DNA of 7,189 nucleotides from positions 1-7,189 of the forward strand of contig CAKRKO010000107.1 of assembly GCA_934358495.1 (NCBI GenBank), given 5' to 3'. The notes under the pieces are model-generated. The model had not been told where the DNA came from. It did no database searches and saw nothing but the letters and a program-made list of their open reading frames with translations. Position 1 is the stretch's first letter. Each line of letters starts with the position of its first letter. The stretch comes from an uncultured Eubacterium sp. (GTDB lineage Bacteria > Bacillota > Clostridia > Lachnospirales > Lachnospiraceae). Made by a program: the position numbers and the translations under genes. This document shows positions 1 to 5,160 of the stretch, piece by piece.

Positions 1-110
1 CCGATCACACCAAGTACCTCATTCTCGCCAAGTTCAAAATTGATACTTTTTAATACATGGTTGCTTCCGAATGAGATTCCTAGGTCTTTTACCGTTAAGA
101 TTGCACTCAA
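1..110 (-). CDS. livG: Liv-type ABC transporter ATP-binding protein (N-terminus, partial)
   Basis: Read on the minus strand, the first 36 codons give a typical ABC ATPase start: a short beta strand (ILTVKDLGISFG), then SNHVLKSINFELGENE and VLGVIG. The window ends just before the expected Walker A (GPNGAGKTT), so no catalytic motif is visible. The start is TTG at 110-108, chosen because a GGGAGG ribosome binding site lies at 125-120, 9 bases upstream; another in-frame TTG at 131-129 lies upstream of that site. In Liv systems this cytoplasmic subunit hydrolyses ATP to drive uptake of branched-chain amino acids or related compounds. It lies 136 bp downstream of a LivJ-type binding protein on the same strand, which supports a Liv assignment. 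LivG fits better than LivF on the short visible part, but this is not certain. Confidence 0.8.
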   Translation of the reverse strand, partial: MSAILTVKDLGISFGSNHVLKSINFELGENEVLGVI

Positions 111-127
111 AACCCTATACCTCCCTG

Positions 128-169
128 TCAAATTTCTCTTGAGAGAAGAATAACCGTCAGAAAGCACAT
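128..169 (-). CDS. Possible 13-residue leader peptide between livJ and livG
   Basis: On the minus strand, ATG at 169-167 opens a 13-codon frame MCFLTVILLSREI ending in TGA at 130-128, just before the livG ribosome binding site (125-120). Six of 13 residues are Leu, Ile or Val, as in attenuation leader peptides of branched-chain amino acid operons. The ATG overlaps the TAA of a start-stop pair (ATG-TAA, 174-169). A strong AAAAGGAGGT sequence lies at 195-186, about 12 bases before the first ATG and about 17 before the second, which is long. Most of the frame lies in the loop and 3' arm of the hairpin at 151-186. The composition may be chance in a T-rich stretch. Translation is unproven. Confidence 0.2.
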   Translation of the reverse strand: MCFLTVILLSREI

Positions 170-186
170 TACATTTCCGACGGTTA
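151..186 (-). terminator. Hairpin between livJ and livG (attenuator, weak terminator or mRNA stabiliser)
   Basis: On the minus strand, TAACCGTCGGAAA (186-174) pairs with TTTCTGACGGTTA (163-151): 13 bp with one G-U pair and a 10-base loop. The bases that follow (TTCTTCTCTC) are only partly T-rich, so full termination is unlikely. A hairpin just after a binding-protein gene commonly lowers expression of the downstream transporter genes or protects the upstream mRNA; that role is inferred here. The 5' arm directly abuts the unused Shine-Dalgarno sequence at 195-186. Confidence 0.6.
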
Positions 187-200
187 CCTCCTTTTATCTA

Positions 201-218
201 ATCAGGACTCTTCCTGAT
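201..218 (-). other. Short perfect hairpin just after livJ
   Basis: ATCAGGA (minus strand 218-212) and TCCTGAT (207-201) form a perfect 7-bp stem with a 4-base loop, 28 bases after the livJ stop codon. No T-run follows, so it is not a standard terminator. It may protect the 3' end of the livJ mRNA together with the hairpin at 151-186. Confidence 0.45.
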
Positions 219-246
219 CGTGTTCCGTTACATTACTGAAGCTTAC

Positions 247-1527
247 TTACTCCAGAATTCTGAGTTCAGATGTAACCGGGCAATCCGGAACCTGTGTATT
301 TGCAATGATGTTCTGTGTCCATGTTCCGTCATCATTGTATGTCCACTGACCTGTTACAAGGTTCTGAACAGAGTAATGTTTTTCATTGTAGTTTACATTA
401 CCGATAATTGTATCGACATCAAGCTCGTCTGCTGCTGCACAAAGTTTCTTTGCATCCAGGGATCCTGCATTTTTCAGTACATTATAAAGAATCTCTACGT
501 TCGCGTAATCATAACCTGCGGTAGCCGGTGCATATTTGTCGCCTGTCAGCTCCATCCATTTATCACCGATTTCTTTACATGTCTGGCCTGAGATGGAAGA
601 TGTATATGGATGATCCGGTGTCCACCAAACCTCGGAGCAAAGTCCGTCTGCCAAGCCGTTCGCACCTGCGGAATCAACGTCCTCTTTGAACAGGGTAGCT
701 TTTGCTACAGTACAAACCTTCGGCATATATCCGGAAGATTTCAGCTGTGAATAGAATGTACCAAAGTCAGATGTAAGCATAACGCCGACAACTGCGTCAC
801 AGCCCTCTTTTTTCAGGTTGTTGATGATGGATGTATAATCTGTTGCGCCAGATGTGTAAGCACCCGGATCATAAGCTTCGTAACCGTTGGAGTTTGCAAA
901 ATCAGAAATTGCGTTGATCATTGTCTGACCTTCTGTATCTGTTGCATGCATTACACCAACTTTGCCGCCTGCGATGCCTGCTGCATCCCATGCATCCTTG
1001 AAGCAGGAAAGTTCGTTCTCTGTATTGAATCCTGCATGATAGCTGTATTTGTAATCAGAGGTTGCCCATGCCTCATCCGGTGTATCAACGGATAAACATA
1101 CGACGCCTGCTCTCTCACAAGCTGCTGCAACCGGAACAGTTGTATCTGCTGTATGAGATGTAATCATGATATCAATATTTTTGCTGGAAATCAGGTTATT
1201 TGCTGCCTCAGATGCTTTTGTTGCATTTGACTCAGAATCGGCAACTACCAGTTCTAATTTCTTTGCAGATCCGTCCACTTCAATTCCACCTGCTTCATTG
1301 ATCTGATCCAGTGCGTACTGTGTCATTTCCTGTGTACCTGCACCAAATGCTGCAAGTGCTCCAGTCTCCGGAATAACAATACCAACTTTGATCGTATCTC
1401 CTGATGAGCCTTTGGATGCACTGCCGCCGTCACCGGAACCCCCGTCCCCGCTGCCACATGCCGCTAATGATCCGATCATCATTACAGACATTACAACTGC
1501 TGCAAGTCTTGCTAATCTCTTTTTCAT
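247..1527 (-). CDS. livJ: LivJ-type ABC transporter substrate-binding lipoprotein
   Basis: A 426-residue protein. Residues 1-23 form a lipoprotein signal peptide (basic MKKRLAR, hydrophobic core, lipobox LAAC with Cys24), so the mature protein should be anchored to the outer face of the membrane. A Gly/Ser/Asp linker (25-44) leads to a periplasmic-binding-protein type 1 (Peripla_BP_6) domain: IKVGIVIPETGALAAFG (46-62), then DSESNATKASEAANNLI (97-113), SHTADTTVPVAAA (124-136) and a second lobe with GVMHATDTEGQTM (191-203) and NNLKKEGCDAVVGVM (236-250). It should capture a ligand and deliver it to a Liv permease. Branched-chain amino acids are the default guess, but this family also binds amides, urea and aromatic acids. 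ATG at 1527 is supported by AGAGGAGGG (1544-1536), 8 bases upstream. A Liv-type ATPase gene follows on the same strand. Nine cysteines lie in the mature protein (137 to 416), many for an exported protein. Confidence 0.93.
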   Translation of the reverse strand: MKKRLARLAAVVMSVMMIGSLAACGSGDGGSGDGGSASKGSSGDTIKVGIVIPETGALAAFGAGTQEMTQYALDQINEAGGIEVDGSAKKLELVVADSESNATKASEAANNLISSKNIDIMITSHTADTTVPVAAACERAGVVCLSVDTPDEAWATSDYKYSYHAGFNTENELSCFKDAWDAAGIAGGKVGVMHATDTEGQTMINAISDFANSNGYEAYDPGAYTSGATDYTSIINNLKKEGCDAVVGVMLTSDFGTFYSQLKSSGYMPKVCTVAKATLFKEDVDSAGANGLADGLCSEVWWTPDHPYTSSISGQTCKEIGDKWMELTGDKYAPATAGYDYANVEILYNVLKNAGSLDAKKLCAAADELDVDTIIGNVNYNEKHYSVQNLVTGQWTYNDDGTWTQNIIANTQVPDCPVTSELRILE

Positions 1528-1535
1528 GTTTTTTA

Positions 1536-1544
1536 CCCTCCTCT
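1536..1544 (-). promoter_or_regulatory. livJ ribosome binding site
   Basis: AGAGGAGGG on the minus strand, 8 bases before the ATG at 1527. It is a near-ideal site that fixes the start and suggests strong translation, as expected for an abundant binding protein. Confidence 0.85.
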
Positions 1545-1577
1545 AAAAGAACTCTCTAGTATCCTTTCGGTGTCTAC

Positions 1578-1606
1578 ATTGTATCTGATTTTTGCACAAA
1601 AAAAAA
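1578..1606 (-). promoter_or_regulatory. Candidate livJ promoter
   Basis: A TACAAT -10 box lies at 1583-1578 on the minus strand, giving a leader of about 45 bases before the ATG at 1527. With a 17-base spacer the -35 position falls at 1606-1601, inside the T-run of the upstream terminator, and shows no TTGACA match. A weak -35 box suggests help from an activator. The terminator at 1598-1645 isolates livJ from the gene behind it, so livJ needs a promoter here or in the AT-rich stretch at 1646-1715. Confidence 0.4.
1590..1599 (-). repeat. 10-bp motif TTGTGCAAAA, copy 1 (livJ upstream)
   Basis: TTGTGCAAAA on the minus strand, just upstream of the candidate livJ -10 box. An identical copy lies at 1684-1693, 94 bp away and in the same orientation, which is about nine helical turns. 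A one-mismatch copy (TTGTGGAAAA) lies at 6812-6821 upstream of the response regulator gene. It may be a regulator half-site; this is inference. Confidence 0.35.
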
Positions 1607-1645
1607 TCCGAAAAAATTCAGATTTTATTGAATTTATTCGGATTT
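1598..1645 (-). terminator. Rho-independent terminator of the family 1 binding protein gene
   Basis: On the minus strand a 17-position stem (1645-1629 with 1620-1604, one T-T mismatch) encloses an 8-base loop and is followed by nine Ts (1606-1598, overlapping the stem end). It lies 70 bases after the stop codon at 1716. It should end the transcript of the 1716-3032 gene and separate it from livJ. No T-run follows on the plus strand, so it works in one direction. Confidence 0.9.
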
Positions 1646-1683
1646 CTAAAATAAATATTAAATTTTTTCATATTCAGTTTTTA

Positions 1684-1699
1684 TTTTGCACAAGCAAAA
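1684..1699 (-). repeat. Motif TTGTGCAAAA, copy 2, within a 6-bp inverted repeat
   Basis: On the minus strand the sequence is TTTTGC-TTGT-GCAAAA. The right ten bases (1693-1684) are an exact copy of the motif at 1590-1599. It lies 16 bases after the stop codon of the family 1 binding protein gene and before its terminator. It could be a distal regulator site for livJ or a small hairpin in the 3' untranslated region. Confidence 0.3.
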
Positions 1700-1715
1700 G
1701 TGTTTTTCTTTTGTT

Positions 1716-3032
1716 TTACCGAGCAATTTTCACACATTCTTGTGCTTCTTTTATAAATTCCTGTGCATTCAGTTCCCCGGCAAACAATTTCTTTGTCAGA
1801 TTCTGCCAACTGTCCCCGGTTTCCTGTGGAAGCTGCGAATACCAGTCCGGGGTGATCTTCTCCGCAGATGCAATCATCTCATTCAGATCCGATACCGGTT
1901 TTGCCACATCACCGGTTTCCGGATAGGTAATATCCATCAGATTCTGATACCCGTATTCCGTCACATTTGTCTCATTCACCTGCTTTGCAAACTCCAGACA
2001 GATCGATGCCGCGTCTTCCTTATACTCTGATTTGGCATTGATACAAATTCCCGGCGTCAGAGAATGATTTGTATCCATCAGATACTGGCTGTACGTCTCA
2101 TCGTATGCATCTGCACAGGAAGGAAACTGTCCCACAAGGAATCCTTTTTCTCCCATATTGTGAATCAGATGATAAATGATGGTGGACTGATGCGGAAACA
2201 GCACTGCTTCTTTATTAATAAAATCACGGACAGCTTCTGCATCCCCTTTTTCCATATAATTCTCCGGAAAGGCGCGATTTTGTACCAGCCACTCCACTTT
2301 CTGTGCCGCCTCAAGGAATACCGGCGCAGAAAAATCTATAGTTCCATTCTGCCATTTTTCATATGCATATGGATTGATCCGATTCACGATCATGCCATAC
2401 AGCATTTCCCCGAGATAGCTGTCCTTTTCTCCCAATTCCAATGCTGCATAAGAAGTATCATGTTCTTCATTATATGCTGTCACCTGTGTCACCAGTGCCT
2501 CCAATTCTTCCCAGGTCTCCGGAATCTGCTTGATCTCCAGTTCTGCCATCAGTTTCTGATTACCATAAACCACCTCATACCCATCAGATAGACACGGGAT
2601 GATATAATGCACACCATCTTTATAAGGCTGAATGTATTCTTCCTTGAAAGGTACCCTGCTGATATAATCATCCACTGGCATGCACTCCCCCGCATCAAAC
2701 AGATAATCCGGATAAGAACCTCCCCAAACCAGAAAAATATCCGGCAGTTCATTGCACACAAGTGCGACTTTCAGTTTATCTTTCAACTGTTCTGTCGAAT
2801 AGGTCTTCACGTTAATCTCGTATCCATACTGCTCTGCCAGTGTATCCCACAGAAACACATAATACGCTCCCGGCACATTTTTATCAAAAAATGTCCAGAC
2901 CTCAAGTTCTCCCTTCGCCGGATCCTGTTTCGGACCATTTGTCGTCTGGGTGCATCCTGCCAGAAGTCCCAGCAAAAGTACAGCAGTCAGCAATGCCGCC
3001 ATCACTCTGTATCGTAAATTTCTCATTCTCAT
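1716..3032 (-). CDS. Family 1 extracellular solute-binding lipoprotein (sugar-type, orphan)
   Basis: A 438-residue protein with a lipoprotein signal peptide (hydrophobic 11-25, lipobox LAGC, Cys27). The mature part has hallmarks of family 1 binding proteins (SBP_bac_1): strand ELEVWTFFD (42-50), ELPDIFLVWGGSYPDYL (95-111) followed by the aromatic/DDYI segment (116-123), and VYGNQKLMAELEIKQIPETW (155-174), the usual pre-hinge motif. The C-terminal LFAGELNAQEFIKEAQE (416-432) is also typical. Such proteins normally serve sugar or oligosaccharide importers, but no permease or ATPase gene of that type is adjacent. It is divergent from a YesM-type kinase, so it may present a ligand to that kinase, as XylFII does to LytS in the clostridial XylFII-LytS-YesN system. 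The start is uncertain: AGAGG (3039-3035) is 2 bases from the ATG at 3032 but 8 from an in-frame ATG at 3026, which is the better-spaced start. Confidence 0.88.
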   Translation of the reverse strand: MRMRNLRYRVMAALLTAVLLLGLLAGCTQTTNGPKQDPAKGELEVWTFFDKNVPGAYYVFLWDTLAEQYGYEINVKTYSTEQLKDKLKVALVCNELPDIFLVWGGSYPDYLFDAGECMPVDDYISRVPFKEEYIQPYKDGVHYIIPCLSDGYEVVYGNQKLMAELEIKQIPETWEELEALVTQVTAYNEEHDTSYAALELGEKDSYLGEMLYGMIVNRINPYAYEKWQNGTIDFSAPVFLEAAQKVEWLVQNRAFPENYMEKGDAEAVRDFINKEAVLFPHQSTIIYHLIHNMGEKGFLVGQFPSCADAYDETYSQYLMDTNHSLTPGICINAKSEYKEDAASICLEFAKQVNETNVTEYGYQNLMDITYPETGDVAKPVSDLNEMIASAEKITPDWYSQLPQETGDSWQNLTKKLFAGELNAQEFIKEAQECVKIAR

Positions 3033-3087
3033 TTCCTCTGTTTTCCTTTTATGCTATCTGCTCATTTTCGCGCCAGTCTCCTGTTTT

Positions 3088-3116
3088 ATTTTACAAAAAA
3101 ACTGTCGTATTGTAAA
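3088..3116 (-). promoter_or_regulatory. Promoter of the family 1 binding protein gene
   Basis: On the minus strand, TTTACA (3116-3111) and TAAAAT (3093-3088) are separated by exactly 17 bases. Each matches the sigma-A consensus at 5 of 6 positions. Transcription would start near 3081, giving a leader of about 50 bases. Both boxes lie in the arms of the inverted repeat 3088-3118. Confidence 0.6.
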
Positions 3117-3118
3117 AT
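3090..3118 (+). promoter_or_regulatory. Candidate promoter of the histidine kinase gene
   Basis: Because of the inverted repeat, the plus strand carries the same boxes as the minus strand: TTTACA (3090-3095), 17 bases, TAAAAT (3113-3118). Transcription would start near 3125. A perfect TATAAT also lies at 3126-3131, but its -35 position (around 3102-3108) has no good match, and the resulting leader would be only about 16 bases. Either could be used; the TATAAT might serve as an activator-dependent promoter. Confidence 0.45.
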
Positions 3119-3141
3119 GAATCTATATAATTCTTACATAC

Positions 3142-3148
3142 AAAGGAG
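3142..3148 (+). promoter_or_regulatory. Ribosome binding site of the histidine kinase gene
   Basis: AAAGGAG, 5 bases before the ATG at 3154. It clearly marks the start. Confidence 0.8.
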
Positions 3149-3153
3149 AAATT

Positions 3154-5010
3154 ATGAAAAAAAAGCACAACGGAAAACATTTTCCATTCTTTCATATATT
3201 TAACAGACTGTCCGATTCTGTCAGTTTTACGCAACGGCTGTTTCTGTCATTTATTTTTATCGCGATTCCTGTGATGGCAACCCTGTTTATCGGATCGTTT
3301 TTCTTTCTGCAGACAAGTACCCATCAGTCCATTGAACAGACCCAGGCCATTGAGGTTCAGAAACTGAACACCCAGCTGCTTGCCATTGTCAACGATGTGG
3401 AAAACGTCTCCCGGGAGATGGTCTACAATTCGGATGTTCAGGAATTTATGCAGGATGCAGCCGCCGGGGATCCTTACCCGGAAGACCACAAAACCGCCTA
3501 CTACGTCAACGGATTCATTGCAAACCGTGACTACATCAACAGCATTGTACTAACCGGTATGAATCACACACTTTTTTCCACGGAGCTCGCCTACACAAAT
3601 GTCTCTTCTTTTCAGAACATTCAGGGAAAATGGTGGTTTCCTTCTCTGGAAGAAACTGCAGACTCCTATCAGTGGTATCCTTATGCCCTTCTGGATACCA
3701 AAACATATCAGTCTCAGGAAAATAATGAAATTCCAAATCAGATCAACACTCTGATGTTGACCCGACCGGTTTTCAGCGTGGCGGACTATCGGACGCAACT
3801 CGGATATCTGATGATCTATCTGGATGATGAATATATCCAAAATCTGTGGCGCCAGATTTCCTTCGGAGACACTACAAACGTCTTTCTGATGGACACGGAT
3901 AATAACATTATTATTTCCAATGTAAGCATGAAAGATTACTCCGGCATTTTACAGGAACATCTGATTCCGGACGAAAGCGAGATCATTTCCTGGGAAAACG
4001 AAAATTACGTCGTTACCTGCAGCAGTCTGAACCACAACCGCTGGAAACTGTGCATGATCACGCCATACAGCGAAGTCAACCACAATGCCTCCGTTCTTAT
4101 GGGCGAGCTGGTACTGATGATCGCCGTGATCATCCTGATCCTGTTTCTCATGTCCCGCTACAGTGCCAACAATATGGCCCGTCCGGTCATCAGTCTGTCA
4201 AAACTGATGGACACCTACCACGGTTATGATGATAAAACCATTGACGAGCATCAGATTTCCATCTACAAAGCCCGTACAGATGAGATTGGTCAGATGTACC
4301 GTTCCTATGAGCAGTTAGAAGACCGTCTGAATACGCTGATCCAGGAAAATTATGTAAAAAACATCGAAAAAAAAGATGCTGAACTTGCTCTGCTACAAAG
4401 CCAGATCAACCCGCATTTTCTATATAATACGTTGGATTCTATTAACTGGATTGCCCTGACAAACGGTCAGGATGAAATCAGCGAGATGATCACGGCTCTT
4501 TCTGATACCTTCCGTCTGAGCCTGATGAAAAACAACAGTCCTTTCACGGAACTGAATCAGGAAATCCGCTATATCCAAAGCTATCTGGTTTTGCAAAAAT
4601 TCCGTTATGAAGACCGGCTCACCTATGACTTTGATCTACCTGAACCGCTCCCTCATATTTTTATTCCGCGGTTTATCCTGCAGCCGATCATTGAAAATGC
4701 CCTGAAACATGGTATCGGTCAGTTAGAACGTGGTGGGCGACTGAAAATTTCTATTTCCATCGATGATTACACACGTATCAACATTCTCAATGATGGCACA
4801 AACATTAACCTGGTGAAGATGCAGCGGCTCCTTGCCTTTGATCCAAATGACCAGACATTGCTGAATTTTGAAAACGAAGGCTACGGTGTTCAGAATATCA
4901 ACCGCAGGATCAAGCTGATCTGTGGCACTGATTATGGTCTTACCTACACAAAAACCGACAGTCAGACGGTTTGTACCATCCTCCTGCCGGTTCGCACCAG
5001 TGGTGTATAA
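3154..5010 (+). CDS. YesM-type membrane sensor histidine kinase
   Basis: A 618-residue kinase of the YesM/LytS class. A short cytoplasmic N-terminus precedes a first membrane segment (about 29-53). An extracellular sensor region (about 54-312) is probably a Cache-type fold. The second membrane segment (about 315-334) is followed by a HAMP-like linker (335-395) and a helical region. The His_kinase domain has the phosphoacceptor motif NPHFLYN (419-425, His421). The ATP-binding domain shows PIIENALKHG (511-520, Asn515), NDG (546-548) and the glycine motif GYGVQNINRRI (576-586), so all key residues are present. It should autophosphorylate on His421 and pass phosphate to a YesN-type regulator, most likely the one at 5150-6730. 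Start: AAAGGAG (3142-3148), 5 bases before the ATG. The gene faces the regulator gene instead of sharing an operon with it. Confidence 0.95.
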   Translation: MKKKHNGKHFPFFHIFNRLSDSVSFTQRLFLSFIFIAIPVMATLFIGSFFFLQTSTHQSIEQTQAIEVQKLNTQLLAIVNDVENVSREMVYNSDVQEFMQDAAAGDPYPEDHKTAYYVNGFIANRDYINSIVLTGMNHTLFSTELAYTNVSSFQNIQGKWWFPSLEETADSYQWYPYALLDTKTYQSQENNEIPNQINTLMLTRPVFSVADYRTQLGYLMIYLDDEYIQNLWRQISFGDTTNVFLMDTDNNIIISNVSMKDYSGILQEHLIPDESEIISWENENYVVTCSSLNHNRWKLCMITPYSEVNHNASVLMGELVLMIAVIILILFLMSRYSANNMARPVISLSKLMDTYHGYDDKTIDEHQISIYKARTDEIGQMYRSYEQLEDRLNTLIQENYVKNIEKKDAELALLQSQINPHFLYNTLDSINWIALTNGQDEISEMITALSDTFRLSLMKNNSPFTELNQEIRYIQSYLVLQKFRYEDRLTYDFDLPEPLPHIFIPRFILQPIIENALKHGIGQLERGGRLKISISIDDYTRINILNDGTNINLVKMQRLLAFDPNDQTLLNFENEGYGVQNINRRIKLICGTDYGLTYTKTDSQTVCTILLPVRTSGV

Positions 5011-5024
5011 TGTTGATGTTAATT

Positions 5025-5101
5025 CAAGTCGAACATATGTGAGACTTGGTGCGTGATTCTGGTCAGCGTAAGCTGACATCTTCTTCTCAGAATCGCTGCA
5101 C
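5025..5101 (+). ncRNA. Candidate structured RNA: two abutting hairpins in the 3' region of the kinase mRNA
   Basis: Hairpin 1: CAAGTC (5025-5030) pairs with GACTTG (5043-5048), with a 12-base loop holding the palindrome ACATATGT. Hairpin 2 begins at the next base: 5049-5061 pairs with 5088-5101 (13 bp, one U-G pair, one bulged T at 5097). Inside it, GTCAGC (5062-5067) and GCTGAC (5072-5077) form a perfect stem capped by GTAA, a GNRA tetraloop, with a 10-base pyrimidine-rich strand (5078-5087) left unpaired. The tetraloop favours the plus strand. This is more structure than termination needs, since a full terminator follows at 5116-5160. I do not recognise the family. It could be a 3' regulatory RNA, a processed small RNA or a copy of a palindromic repeat. 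Confidence 0.4.
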
Positions 5102-5115
5102 ATTCCCGCGGAGCG

Positions 5116-5160
5116 TTAATCTCAGTTGGAAGTGAAACTCCAACTGGGATTAATTTTTCT
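5116..5160 (+). terminator. Rho-independent terminator of the histidine kinase gene
   Basis: TTAATCTCAGTTGGA (5116-5130) pairs with TCCAACTGGGATTAA (5139-5153): 15 bp with one U-G pair and an 8-base loop, followed by TTTTTCT. The 3' arm and T-run overlap the last codons and the stop of the convergent regulator gene (stop at 5152-5150). On the minus strand the same hairpin has no T-run after it, so it mainly serves the kinase transcript. Confidence 0.9.

Larger units (their letters stand above)
3088..3118. repeat. Perfect 9-bp inverted repeat in the divergent promoter region
   Basis: ATTTTACAA (3088-3096) and TTGTAAAAT (3110-3118) are exact inverted copies separated by 13 bases, with centres 22 bp apart, about two helical turns. 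That spacing suits a dimeric DNA-binding protein on one DNA face. The arms also carry the -35 and -10 boxes of both divergent promoters, so a bound protein would affect both genes. Confidence 0.65.

Noticed and set aside
220..591. Plus-strand open frame of 123 codons
   Set aside because: Antisense to livJ, Cys-rich and without domain signs or a ribosome binding site; a shadow of the real gene.
5010..5042. Ten-codon frame (MLMLIQVEHM) whose ATG overlaps the kinase stop codon as TAATG
   Set aside because: The stop-start overlap hints at coupling, but the frame is tiny, ends inside a hairpin and has no other support.
4723..5103. Minus-strand open frame of 126 codons over the end of the kinase gene
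   Set aside because: Antisense to the conserved ATP-binding domain of the kinase and extends into the hairpin region; no ribosome binding site or family resemblance.
5049..5153. Known riboswitch or group II intron domain V remnant
   Set aside because: The GNRA loop prompted the idea, but conserved core bases of those RNAs are absent and the element lies after a gene rather than before one.
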